DNA from: Rhizobiaceae bacterium
GTDB taxonomy: Bacteria > Pseudomonadota > Alphaproteobacteria > Rhizobiales > Rhizobiaceae
Length of the DNA stretch: 64,000 nt
Assembly: GCA_019635695.1 (NCBI GenBank)
Contig: JAHBYZ010000001.1
Location: 124,001-188,000 of the forward strand
Direction of reading: 5' to 3'
Shown: in pieces, positions 37,022 through 44,543 of the stretch
How positions within the stretch are numbered: the stretch's first letter is position 1
Layout of the letters: each line of letters opens with the position of its first letter
Program-made: the position numbers and the translations under genes
Notes under the pieces: model-generated
Told to the model about the DNA's origin: nothing
The model's input: only the letters and a program-made list of their open reading frames with translations
Databases searched by the model: none

Positions 37022-37282
37022 TCAGGAGGCCGGCGGCGGCGAGCGCAGGCGCACGCCGCGGCCGCCCGTGTCGCTGCGCTGACCCTCGCCGACAAGCTCG
37101 ACGCCGGCTGCCGCGAGCGCGTCGATGACCTTCACCAGCGTATCGACCACGCCGCGCACGGTGCCCTCGCTCGCTTCCATGCGCTGGATCGTGGCGAGCG
37201 AAACGCCGGAAAGCTCCGCCAGCGTCGCCTGGTCGATGCCAAGCAGCGCGCGTGCCGCCTTCAACTGTCCTGATGTCATCAT
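37022..37282 (-). CDS. XRE-type small DNA-binding protein
   Basis: This protein of 86 residues is a single helix-turn-helix domain: TSGQLKAARALLGIDQATLA, then ELSGVSLATIQRMEASEG, followed by a short basic tail. It looks like a free-standing repressor of the Cro/CI type. The open frame continues far upstream on this strand but only as the shadow of the methyltransferase gene; the ATGATG at 37282/37279 is the first plausible start. TGATG/CATCA palindromes cover and precede this start, suggesting auto-regulation. The SulP gene follows 72 bp downstream and is its likely target. Confidence 0.82.
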   Translation of the reverse strand: MMTSGQLKAARALLGIDQATLAELSGVSLATIQRMEASEGTVRGVVDTLVKVIDALAAAGVELVGEGQRSDTGGRGVRLRSPPPAS

Positions 37283-37307
37283 CGCAGGATGCCTGTCTGA
37301 TGCATCA
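37271..37307. promoter_or_regulatory. Paired TGATG/CATCA palindromes at the XRE gene start
   Basis: TGATG-T-CATCA (37271-37281) covers the start codons, and TGATGCATCA (37298-37307) lies 16 bp further upstream on the coding strand. The half-sites are identical and perfect. They are likely binding sites for the encoded XRE protein, blocking its own translation start region and promoter. Confidence 0.55.
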
Positions 37308-37447
37308 ATGGTGAGCTTCAGGCATTCTAGAGTCAAGTATGAAACATCATAATTACTATCCTGACCGGCAGTGTCAGAGGCCGCTTGCGTCCGGGAAGCG
37401 CCTTCTGTAGCGACAGGGCGAGCGGGTTCACCGAAACGGGTTGCGCG

Positions 37448-38731
37448 ATGAGACTGGGCGGGCGGCTGGCAGCAGCCATCGAGATACTCGACGACATGAC
37501 GCGCCGGCATCGTCCGGCTGCCGATGCGCTGAAGGACTGGGGCCTGTCGCATCGCTTCGCCGGCTCGGCCGACCGTGCCGCCATCGGCAACATCGTCTAT
37601 GACGCGCTGCGCCGCCGCCGCTCGGCCTCCTGGCTGCTGCAGGACGAAGGGTCGCGCGCGCAGGCGTTCGGGGCACTGCTGTTGCATGGCCACTCGCCCG
37701 CCTCGCTCGCGCAGGCTCTCGACGGAGACCGTTTCGCGCCCGCCCCCCTGAGCGATGCCGAGCGCGCCGCGTTTGCTGCGCGAGACCTGGCGGCCGCTCC
37801 CGCCGTCGTCCGTGGCGACCTTCCGGACTGGTGCGCGCCGCTGTTCGAGGCGGCTTTCGGCATGGACTGGGCCGACGAGGCGGCGGCCCTTTCCGACCGT
37901 CCGCCGCTCGATCTGCGGGTCAACACGTTGAAGGCAGACCGCGCCGCCGTGCTCGCCGAACTCTCGGAAGCGCATCCGGCCGAAGCCCCCTTTCTCCCGG
38001 AGGCGATCCGCATCGCGGCCATCCAGGGAGACGGACGACATCCCAACGTTCAGGCCGAGCCGGCCTTCCGAAAGGGCTGGTTCGAGGTGCAGGATCTCGG
38101 ATCGCAGATGGTGGCCAGGCTGGCAGGCGCCGCGTCCGGCACGCAGGTGCTCGACTACTGCGCCGGGGCCGGCGGCAAGACGCTTTCCATGTCGGCCGCC
38201 ATGCAGAACACCGGCCAGATTTATGCCTACGACTCCGAGAAGGTCCGGCTCGCCCCGATCTTCGATCGGCTGGAGCGCGCCGGCTGCCGCAACGTGCAGG
38301 TGGTGTCGCGCGCGACCGAGCTGGATCCGCTGGCCGGCCACTGCGATCTCGTTCTCGTCGACGCCCCGTGCACTGGCAGTGGCACCTGGCGGCGCCGTCC
38401 CGACGCCAAGTGGCGACTGTCGGACCGACAGCTCGCCGCCCGCCAGGCCGAGCAGTCGGCAATTCTCGACAAGGCGGCGCGCTTCGTGAAGCCGGGCGGC
38501 CGCCTGGCCTACGTCACCTGTTCTGTATTCGACGGAGAGAACGGCGATCAGATTGCCGCATTCCTGGCGCGAGCGACAGGATTTGCTCCCGTCGATCACC
38601 ACGCTTTGTGGCGCGACGGCTTTGGTACCGAAACCCAGGCCGTGCGCATCGACCGCGACGCGGGCATACGCCTCACCCCGCTCCGTACTGGGACCGACGG
38701 CTTCTATCTCGCGGTGCTGCGGCGGAGTTGA
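37448..38731 (+). CDS. RsmB/NOP2-type RNA (cytosine-5) methyltransferase
   Basis: This protein of 427 residues has a NusB-like N-terminal half (RLAAAIEILDDMTRRHRPAADALKDWGLSHRFAGSADRAAIGNIVYDAL) and a C-terminal SAM-dependent methyltransferase domain. The SAM loop is DYCAGAGGKTLSMSAAM, and the two cysteines expected for m5C formation lie in DAPCTGSGTWRRRPD and YVTCSVFDGENGDQ. Ribosomal RNA position C967 (E. coli numbering) is the usual RsmB target, but other NOL1/NOP2 family targets are possible. The ATG at 37448 gives the standard N-terminus. In related genera this gene lies between guaB and guaA, as here. Confidence 0.93.
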   Translation: MRLGGRLAAAIEILDDMTRRHRPAADALKDWGLSHRFAGSADRAAIGNIVYDALRRRRSASWLLQDEGSRAQAFGALLLHGHSPASLAQALDGDRFAPAPLSDAERAAFAARDLAAAPAVVRGDLPDWCAPLFEAAFGMDWADEAAALSDRPPLDLRVNTLKADRAAVLAELSEAHPAEAPFLPEAIRIAAIQGDGRHPNVQAEPAFRKGWFEVQDLGSQMVARLAGAASGTQVLDYCAGAGGKTLSMSAAMQNTGQIYAYDSEKVRLAPIFDRLERAGCRNVQVVSRATELDPLAGHCDLVLVDAPCTGSGTWRRRPDAKWRLSDRQLAARQAEQSAILDKAARFVKPGGRLAYVTCSVFDGENGDQIAAFLARATGFAPVDHHALWRDGFGTETQAVRIDRDAGIRLTPLRTGTDGFYLAVLRRS

Positions 38732-38817
38732 CCGGCGCACCCGCTTGACCGCCGCCGGCACTGCCCCATCTAGGACGGCCACGACAATTTGCCTTGCGGA
38801 TGGCGGGAAACTTGCGG

Positions 38818-39279
38818 ATGGCTGCAGTGAACGACCGGATTGCGCTTGTCCTCTTCATCGCCCTCGTGGTCGTCGGCGGCGGCGCGATCGGCCTTCTGAC
38901 GGCGCCCGGCGAGTGGTACGCCGCGCTGGCCAAGCCTGCCTTCAACCCGCCGAACTGGGTGTTCGCGCCCGTCTGGCTCACCTTGTACGCGATGATCGGC
39001 GTTGCCGGCTGGCGTGTCTGGCGGCGCGAGCATGGCGGCTCGACGCTGGTGCTGTGGTGGGTCCAGCTCGCTCTCAACTTCCTGTGGTCGCCGATCTTCT
39101 TCGCCGCCCAGAACGCCGGTCTGGCGCTGGCGGTGATTGCGGCCATGTGGCTGGCGATCGCGGCGTTCATCGGCCTCGCATGGCGTCTGGACCGCCCGGC
39201 CGCATGGCTGTTCGTACCCTATCTTGCCTGGGTCTCCTTCGCCACGCTGCTCAACGCGTCGATCTGGTGGCTCAACTAA
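38818..39279 (+). CDS. tspO: TspO/MBR family membrane protein
   Basis: This protein of 153 residues has five hydrophobic helices and TspO motifs: APGEWYAALAKPAFNPPNWVFAPVWLTLYAMIGVAGWRVW and LALNFLWSPIFFAAQNAGLAL, including the WxPxxFxPP-like loop after helix 1. It binds tetrapyrroles or sterols; in alphaproteobacteria such proteins tune photosynthesis or stress responses through porphyrin efflux or breakdown. The ATG at 38818 has GCGGGA upstream; an ATG at 38800 would add six residues. No tetrapyrrole genes are nearby. It is transcribed with, or independently of, the methyltransferase 86 bp upstream. Confidence 0.92.
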   Translation: MAAVNDRIALVLFIALVVVGGGAIGLLTAPGEWYAALAKPAFNPPNWVFAPVWLTLYAMIGVAGWRVWRREHGGSTLVLWWVQLALNFLWSPIFFAAQNAGLALAVIAAMWLAIAAFIGLAWRLDRPAAWLFVPYLAWVSFATLLNASIWWLN

Positions 39280-39356
39280 CGTCCTTGCTGCACTGCACAA
39301 TCGAACATTGCGCGCCGATGGCAGCTTTGCGATAAGGCGGCAAAGGAGAGCCGCCT

Positions 39357-39812
39357 ATGGCCCCAGTCACCGCCGTGGACGATTACGAGGCGCGGGTGCG
39401 CGACAGCTTCGCGCGTCAGCAGGTGATGGCCACCTTCGGCGCCGAGCTGACGCGGGTGTCCCGCGGCACGATCGAGATCGAGATGCCGTATTCTGCTGCC
39501 CTGACGCAGCAGCACGGCTTCCTACACGCCGGGGTAATCTCGACCGCGCTGGATTCCGCGTGCGGATATGCCGCCTATTCGGTCATGCCGGCCGACGCCG
39601 CCGTGCTCACCATCGAGTTCAAGGTGAACCTGCTGGCGCCCGGCCGCGGCGAGCGCTTCCTGTTCCGCGGCTCGGTCACCAAGCCCGGCCGCACCATCAT
39701 TGTTGCCGACGGACAGGCCTACTCCATCTCGACGGAAGGCGAGGCGAGGCTGATCGCCACCATGACCGGGACGATGATGACCGTCGTCGGTCGCGAGGGG
39801 ATTGCCGGGTGA
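39357..39812 (+). CDS. PaaI-type hotdog-fold thioesterase
   Basis: This protein of 151 residues has the hotdog core with the catalytic-loop motif QQHGFLHAGVISTALDSACGYAA and the strand LTIEFKVNLLAPGRGERFLFRG. PaaI-family enzymes hydrolyse acyl- or phenylacetyl-CoA thioesters. AAAGGAGA precedes the ATG. Its stop overlaps the GTG start of the nucleosidase-like gene (GTGA), so the two are made together; no obvious metabolic link between them is known to me. Confidence 0.92.
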   Translation: MAPVTAVDDYEARVRDSFARQQVMATFGAELTRVSRGTIEIEMPYSAALTQQHGFLHAGVISTALDSACGYAAYSVMPADAAVLTIEFKVNLLAPGRGERFLFRGSVTKPGRTIIVADGQAYSISTEGEARLIATMTGTMMTVVGREGIAG

Positions 39813-40462
39813 GCGCGTCGGTCGCGCCGCTCAGGCAGGTGGCTGGGCGCGCTCTCCTCTACGTCATGGCAGCAGACGCGGAATATGGTCCGCACCTGAA
39901 ATCCCGCTTTGTGCCGCTGATGACCGGGGTCGGCCCGATCGAGGCCGCCGTCTCCGTGACGGCGGCACTGGCGGCATTCGCGGCGGCCGGCTCGCTGCCG
40001 GCTCTGGTGGTCTCGCTCGGCTCGGCCGGCAGCCGCGTGTTGGAGCAGACCGGCATCTACCAGGCGGTTTCGGTCTCCTACCGTGATATGGACGCGTCGG
40101 CGCTGGGCTTCGAGAAAGGCGCCACGCCCTTCCTCGACCTTCCCGTCACGGTGCCGTTGCCGCTGCGCGTGCCCGGCATCGCCGAAGCGACGCTGTCGAC
40201 GGGCGCCAACATCGTGTCCGGTGCCGCCTACGACGCCATCGCCGCCGAGATGGTCGACATGGAGACCTTCGCCGTGCAGCGCGCCTGCCAGCGCTTTGGC
40301 GTGCCGCTGGTGGCGTTGCGCGGCATTTCCGACGGCGCGTCGGACCTTCGCCATGTCGGCGACTGGACCGAATACCTCCACGTCATCGACGAGAAGCTGG
40401 CGCAGGCCGTTGACCGGCTGGAGGCTGCTCTCGCCGATGTGTTCGCACCGCCGGCGCGATGA
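39809..40462 (+). CDS. MTA/SAH nucleosidase-like phosphorylase-fold protein
   Basis: This protein of 217 residues has the purine nucleosidase fold: ALLYVMAADAEYG as first strand, LMTGVGPIEAAVSVTAAL, SLGSAGSR, and the ribose/catalytic segment AEMVDMETFAVQRACQRFGVPLVALRGISDGASD. The V-D-M-E motif and the following I-S-D match 5'-methylthioadenosine/S-adenosylhomocysteine nucleosidase, which frees adenine from by-products of SAM use. The GTG at 39809 overlaps the previous stop and supplies the first strand; starting at the ATG at 39866 would delete it. It is slightly shorter than the E. coli enzyme. Confidence 0.87.
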   Translation: MSASVAPLRQVAGRALLYVMAADAEYGPHLKSRFVPLMTGVGPIEAAVSVTAALAAFAAAGSLPALVVSLGSAGSRVLEQTGIYQAVSVSYRDMDASALGFEKGATPFLDLPVTVPLPLRVPGIAEATLSTGANIVSGAAYDAIAAEMVDMETFAVQRACQRFGVPLVALRGISDGASDLRHVGDWTEYLHVIDEKLAQAVDRLEAALADVFAPPAR

Positions 40463-40470
40463 CGCCACGG

Positions 40471-40788
40471 TCAGGCGGCGAGGCCCGCGCTGTCGCCGAA
40501 GTCGATCCGCAGCAGCTTCGCCCGCGGCGTGCCCGAACTGTCCAGATAGTCGATCGCCGATTGCCGTCGCGCCAGCTTCCAGGAAGCGCTCGGACCGCCT
40601 TGCCAGTCGACCTCGTAGCCGTCCGCGGTCAGCCGCCACGCGCCGTGGCGACGGGTGCCGTCCGGCAGTTGCATGTGCGCGCTGTGCGCGTCTTCGTAGT
40701 AGACGAGCGCCTGCTTGCCGCCCATGTCCATGACGTGGGTGGTGCCGATCATGATGAGCGCGAGTTCGTCCTTGCCGAGTATGGTCAT
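40471..40788 (-). CDS. Small protein of unknown function, divergent from MarR gene
   Basis: This protein of 105 residues is soluble-looking, with a mixed beta pattern: IMIGTTHVMDMGGKQALVYYEDAHSAHMQL, then RHGAWRLTADGYEVDWQGG. It lacks a signal peptide and cysteines. I do not recognise a family with certainty. The ATG at 40788 follows AAGGAAGG, a strong ribosome site; the frame extends to 40827 but without one. It is divergent from a marR gene with two matching palindromes between and across the starts, so it is very probably the direct target of that regulator. Confidence 0.8.
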   Translation of the reverse strand: MTILGKDELALIMIGTTHVMDMGGKQALVYYEDAHSAHMQLPDGTRRHGAWRLTADGYEVDWQGGPSASWKLARRQSAIDYLDSSGTPRAKLLRIDFGDSAGLAA

Positions 40789-40830
40789 GCCTGCTTCCTT
40801 CCTTTTCAGTGCCTCGACGGCCTGCAATCC

Positions 40831-40883
40831 GTCAAGTATCTTGACTAATAGGAGTCGCAGACCAAATGGTCAAGGCACTTGAC
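40831..40883. promoter_or_regulatory. Twin MarR operators (GTCAAG-N3-CTTGAC)
   Basis: Two sites with identical perfect 6-bp arms occur: GTCAAG-TAT-CTTGAC at 40831-40845 in the divergent gap, and GTCAAG-GCA-CTTGAC at 40869-40883, which is codons 2-6 of marR itself. The centres are 38 bp apart. Two exact copies flanking the marR start are strong evidence for the regulator's own binding sites, controlling both directions. Confidence 0.8.
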
Positions 40884-41312
40884 GAAAATGAATCCCTGCC
40901 CGACCATGTCGGCTGGCTGCTGTGGCAGGCCAACCGCCTGTGGATGCAGGATTTCGTCGCCGCGGTGCGCGAGGCCGGGCATCCCTGGTTTTCCGAGGCA
41001 CGGGCGTCGCTGATCGGTCAGATCCCGCGTGGCGGTGCCAGGCAGTTGCAGTTGATCGAGCGCCTCGGCACGAGCAAGCAGGCGGTCCAGCAACTCCTCG
41101 ACGGGCTGGAGGCGGAAGGCGTCATCGTCAGGCTGCCCGACCCGGCGGACAAGCGCGGAAGACTGGTGCGCTACACCGACAAGGGCCAGGCGGCGCTGCG
41201 TGACGCTGACCGCGCCAAGGTAGCCATCGAGAATCGCTATGCCGAGCGGCTGGGACGCGAGCGGCTATCCGCGCTGCTCGATGCCTTGCGGGCGCTCAAC
41301 AGCGAAAACTAG
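40866..41312 (+). CDS. MarR-family transcriptional regulator
   Basis: This protein of 148 residues is a winged-helix MarR protein: the recognition part is RQLQLIERLGTSKQAVQQLLDGLEAEGVIVR, followed by the wing LPDPADKRGRLVRYTDKG, and long dimerisation helices at both ends. MarR proteins repress neighbouring genes until a phenolic, oxidant or other small ligand binds. Codons 2-6 encode VKALD and at the same time form a GTCAAG-N3-CTTGAC palindrome, so the protein can cover its own start. It is divergent from a small unknown gene and 79 bp upstream of guaA. Confidence 0.93.
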   Translation: MVKALDENESLPDHVGWLLWQANRLWMQDFVAAVREAGHPWFSEARASLIGQIPRGGARQLQLIERLGTSKQAVQQLLDGLEAEGVIVRLPDPADKRGRLVRYTDKGQAALRDADRAKVAIENRYAERLGRERLSALLDALRALNSEN

Positions 41313-41328
41313 CCGGGCTGCGGCGCTC

Positions 41329-41369
41329 GTGCATCGGCGTCATGCACAGCCTGCCGTTGCGCCGCAACG
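41329..41369 (+). promoter_or_regulatory. Two hairpins in the guaA leader
   Basis: GTGCAT-N7-ATGCAC (41329-41347, 6-bp arms) and CGTTGCG-C-CGCAACG (41355-41369, 7-bp arms) follow one another directly before the AAAGG ribosome site of guaA. They may end marR transcription, act as operator sites, or form leader structures in the guaA mRNA. No known riboswitch class is recognised. Confidence 0.45.
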
Positions 41370-41391
41370 CACGATTCAATAAAGGCTCGCC

Positions 41392-42945
41392 ATGAGCGCC
41401 AGCGACTCCATCCTCATCATCGATTTCGGCAGCCAGGTCACCCAGCTCATCGCGCGCCGGGTGCGCGAGGCGGGCGTCTATTGCGAGATCCATCCGTTCG
41501 GATCGGCCGCGCAGGCCTTCGCGCGCATGCGCCCCAAGGGCGTCATCTTCTCCGGCGGTCCGGCCTCGGTCCTGGACGACGGAAGCCCGCGCGCACCGGC
41601 CGAGATCGTCGCCGCCGATGTCCCGATCCTCGCCATATGCTACGGCCAGCAGACGCTAGTCACCCAGCTCGGCGGGCAGGTCGAGGGCGGCCATGCCCGC
41701 GAGTTCGGCCGCGCCGACGTAACCATACACGAGCCGAGCCGGCTCTACGAAGGCGTATGGGATGTCGGCATGCGCTATCCCGTCTGGATGAGCCACGGCG
41801 ACCGCGTCACCCGCTTGCCGGAAGGGTTCAAGGTCGTCGCGACCTCGCCCAACGCGCCCTTCGCCATTGCCGTCAACGAGGAGAAGCGCCGGTATACGAC
41901 CATGTTCCACCCGGAAGTGGTCCACACGCCTGATGGCGGAAAACTCCTCGCCAATTTTGTCCACGACATCGTCGGACTGAAGTCCGACTGGACCATGTCG
42001 GCATATCGCGAGCGCATGATCGAGAAGATCAGGGCGCAGGTGGGCAAGGGCAGGGTCATCTGCGGACTTTCCGGTGGCGTCGATTCGTCTGTGGCCGCTG
42101 TGCTCATCCACGAGGCGATCGGCGACCAGCTCACGTGCATCCTCGTCGACCACGGGCTGATGCGGATGAACGAGGCGGCCGACGTCGTCGCCATGTTCCG
42201 CGACCACTACAACATCCCGCTGGTTCACGTGGATGCCTCCGAGACCTTCCTTTCGGCGCTGGAGGGCGAGGTCGATCCGGAGGTAAAGCGAAAGACCATC
42301 GGCCGGCTGTTCATCGAGACCTTCGAAGCCGAGGCGAAAAAGCTCGGCGGCGCCGATTTCCTGGCGCAGGGCACGCTCTATCCCGACGTGATCGAAAGCG
42401 TGTCCTTCACCGGCGGCCCGTCGGTGACGATCAAGAGCCACCACAATGTCGGCGGCCTGCCGGCGCGCATGAACATGAAGCTGGTCGAGCCGCTGCGCGA
42501 GCTGTTCAAGGACGAGGTGCGCGCGCTCGGCCGCGAGCTCGGCCTGCCGGAGAAATTCGTCGGCCGCCATCCTTTCCCCGGTCCCGGCCTCGCGATCCGG
42601 CTACCCGGCGGCGTCACCCGCGACAAGCTCGACATCTTGCGTCAGGCCGATGCGATCTATCTCGACGAGATCCGCAAGGCCGGGCTCTACGACACGATCT
42701 GGCAGGCATTTGCCGTACTTCTGCCTGTCCAGACCGTCGGGGTCATGGGCGACGGGCGCACCTACGAATTCGTCTGCGCGCTGCGCGCCGTTACCTCCGT
42801 CGACGGCATGACCGCCGACTTCTACCCCTATGACATGGCTTTCCTTGGCCGCACCGCGACACGCATCATCAACGAGGTGCGCGGCATCAACCGCGTCGTC
42901 TACGACGTGACGAGCAAGCCGCCCGGCACCATCGAGTGGGAGTAA
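41392..42945 (+). CDS. guaA: GMP synthase (glutamine-hydrolysing)
   Basis: This protein of 517 residues, near the family length of about 520, converts XMP to GMP with ATP and glutamine. The N-terminal class I amidotransferase has the nucleophile Cys83 in ILAICYGQQ and the His-x-Glu in MFHPEVVHT. The synthetase part has the PP-loop [18 protein letters not shown], and the C-terminal dimer domain ends with [18 protein letters not shown]. The whole gene is intact, including the 3' end. The 3' end of guaA is a known insertion site for integrative elements in many bacteria; here an accessory block follows after 452 bp. Confidence 0.97.
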   Translation: MSASDSILIIDFGSQVTQLIARRVREAGVYCEIHPFGSAAQAFARMRPKGVIFSGGPASVLDDGSPRAPAEIVAADVPILAICYGQQTLVTQLGGQVEGGHAREFGRADVTIHEPSRLYEGVWDVGMRYPVWMSHGDRVTRLPEGFKVVATSPNAPFAIAVNEEKRRYTTMFHPEVVHTPDGGKLLANFVHDIVGLKSDWTMSAYRERMIEKIRAQVGKGRVICGLSGGVDSSVAAVLIHEAIGDQLTCILVDHGLMRMNEAADVVAMFRDHYNIPLVHVDASETFLSALEGEVDPEVKRKTIGRLFIETFEAEAKKLGGADFLAQGTLYPDVIESVSFTGGPSVTIKSHHNVGGLPARMNMKLVEPLRELFKDEVRALGRELGLPEKFVGRHPFPGPGLAIRLPGGVTRDKLDILRQADAIYLDEIRKAGLYDTIWQAFAVLLPVQTVGVMGDGRTYEFVCALRAVTSVDGMTADFYPYDMAFLGRTATRIINEVRGINRVVYDVTSKPPGTIEWE

Positions 42946-43397
42946 TGCGCCGGCTCCCGGCGCCCGAGTGAAAGCTCCCCCGTGTCACCTGAAACCTGAA
43001 AACGTCGCAGCCACGGCAGGACGCCAGCGCTTGGTCGACCCATCGCGATCGCGCAACTATTTCTCTTCCCGACCCTCGCAAAGAGCGAATGCTGGCTTCT
43101 TCGGTCTTTGCCGCGTTGGCCGGCGGCACGGCGCATTTCAAGCCCTGTTGTTTCCTGCAGCTTGACGCCGGACAGGATCTGATTGCCTGACAAGATCAGC
43201 TGCAAGGATAGGAAGTCGATGGCAAATCGGCTGCTTATCCAATTCACGGAGATAGTGCCGCTCTACGCAGAGAGACGCCGAAGCGCCGTGAATAGATCGT
43301 GAAAAATCTGGCCGACCCCATCAAAACAGAGGACGGCCTATTGACGGGTGCCCTCGCTCCTCTGATCGTTTGAACAGGGCATGCGGGGGAACGGAAC
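42946..43397. other. 452-bp gap between guaA and accessory cluster
   Basis: No convincing gene lies here. Short open frames on both strands have no ribosome site or family likeness, and no integrase gene, tRNA or copy of the guaA 3' end was found by eye. The right half must hold the promoter of the accessory cluster; a TTGACG hexamer at 43341-43346 is a possible -35, but no matching -10 is convincing. Confidence 0.6.
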
Positions 43398-44543
43398 ATG
43401 GCGCTGGTCGGTGGAAGTCACGGTGGAAGTCACGGTGGAAGTCATGGGGGCAGCCATGGCGGCAGTCACGGAGGCAGCCACGGAGGCAGTCACGGAGGCA
43501 GTCACGCGGGTAGCCACGGCGGGCCATACAGCCACGCGGCGGGCTCGCCACTCCTGGCCGAGGCGCTGACGACGACACATGACGCGCTGGTTGGCTTCTG
43601 GGACGGCGGAACCGGTGTCGGCGAGATTGCAAGACCGCGCGGCTTCGAGCGCATGGCCTATCTGTCCTCCGAGCGCCGGCTGCAGGTGCTCATGGCCGAC
43701 ATTTCGCCGAACTTCAAAGTGGTGGCCGCGGGCCGGTCGGTCCGCCTGCTGTTCGGCACGAGTGTGATCTGCGAGATCACCCCGCCCGACCAGGCTTTTC
43801 TGCGCGACCAGCTCCGATACATGCGCAACTACGCCGATCTTCGCGCCGACCGGCTTGCCGAGATCATGGTGCAGGCCGAGGGCGTCCTCGCCTTCTTCGG
43901 GGCGCAGCATCAGCTCAACACGACGCGCCGCCAGCGCACCCTCGAGTTGCTGACGGTCACCCAGGCACTGACCATCAACCTCGAGATGATGGTCAAGCAC
44001 CTGTGCTGGCTGCCGCGCCCTCTCGACCTGTCCCCGAACGTCCAGCCCATGGTCCAGACGCCCGACCATTCGACGTTTCCCTCCGGCCATGCCACGGAAG
44101 CTTTTGCGATCGCGACCGTGTTTCATCGGCTGACGACGGGGGAATCGATCGTCGAAGGTATGCGCCATCGGTCGCTGCCCATCAGGCTCGCTCATCGCAT
44201 CGCGACGAACCGCACGATTGCGGGCTTGCACTTTCCGGTCGATTCCGCGGCCGGCGCGATGCTGGGCTGCGCCATCGGGGAAGCGCTGCACGCGCTCTGT
44301 TCCGGCCAGCCGAGCACGCGGTTCGCCTATGGCGATGCGGATTTCAACCTCAATTCGCGAAGCGGCGACGGTGTATCGCAGGACTTCACGCTGCACGGCC
44401 TGAAGGACTACGGCGACACCCTGTCGAAATCCCCCGCCGAGGCGCCCGCCGGCGCGAAACCGGCAGCGGAGATATTCGCGGCCTTCTGGCGGGACGCGGT
44501 CGAGGAATTTGCCGCTCCGGAAACCGCGCCCGGGCGCGAATGA
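43398..44543 (+). CDS. PAP2 / vanadium-haloperoxidase-fold protein with GGSH repeats
   Basis: This protein of 381 residues has a helical domain with the full phosphate/vanadate-binding triple motif: Lys200-x6-Arg207-Pro208, then PSGH at 228-231, then Asn271-Arg272-x5-His278-x3-Asp282 (the usual Ser of S-R-x5-H-x3-D is Asn). This is the active site of both acid phosphatases and vanadium-dependent haloperoxidases. Length and layout (long N-terminal helices, a single domain, no membrane helices) favour the haloperoxidase-like branch. Residues 5-40 are nine GGSH-type repeats, probably metal-binding. No signal peptide is seen. A GGGGG precedes the ATG. Its stop overlaps the subtilase start (ATGA). 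Halide use is not provable from sequence. Confidence 0.85.
   Translation: MALVGGSHGGSHGGSHGGSHGGSHGGSHGGSHGGSHAGSHGGPYSHAAGSPLLAEALTTTHDALVGFWDGGTGVGEIARPRGFERMAYLSSERRLQVLMADISPNFKVVAAGRSVRLLFGTSVICEITPPDQAFLRDQLRYMRNYADLRADRLAEIMVQAEGVLAFFGAQHQLNTTRRQRTLELLTVTQALTINLEMMVKHLCWLPRPLDLSPNVQPMVQTPDHSTFPSGHATEAFAIATVFHRLTTGESIVEGMRHRSLPIRLAHRIATNRTIAGLHFPVDSAAGAMLGCAIGEALHALCSGQPSTRFAYGDADFNLNSRSGDGVSQDFTLHGLKDYGDTLSKSPAEAPAGAKPAAEIFAAFWRDAVEEFAAPETAPGRE
43410..43517 (+). repeat. Nine 12-bp in-frame repeats encoding GGSH
   Basis: Eight GGSH units and one AGSH unit encode residues 5-40 of the PAP2-fold protein. Units 1-3 are nearly identical, starting GGTGGAAGTCAC; units 5-8 use GGAGGC or GGCGGC and AGTCAC or AGCCAC. 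The array is prone to slippage, so copy number may vary between strains. The histidine every fourth residue suggests binding of a metal such as Ni, Cu, Zn or haem iron. Confidence 0.95.

Noticed and set aside
37283-38782. N-terminal extension of the XRE protein to 586 residues
   Set aside because: The extension is the antisense shadow of the RsmB-like methyltransferase gene; the domain begins at the ATGATG at 37282.
42900-43247. Possible gene in the gap after guaA (minus strand)
   Set aside because: Its end is the antisense of the guaA 3' end and the rest has no family likeness or ribosome site.
43410-43517. CRISPR-like short tandem repeats
   Set aside because: The 12-bp units have no spacers and encode in-frame GGSH repeats of a protein.
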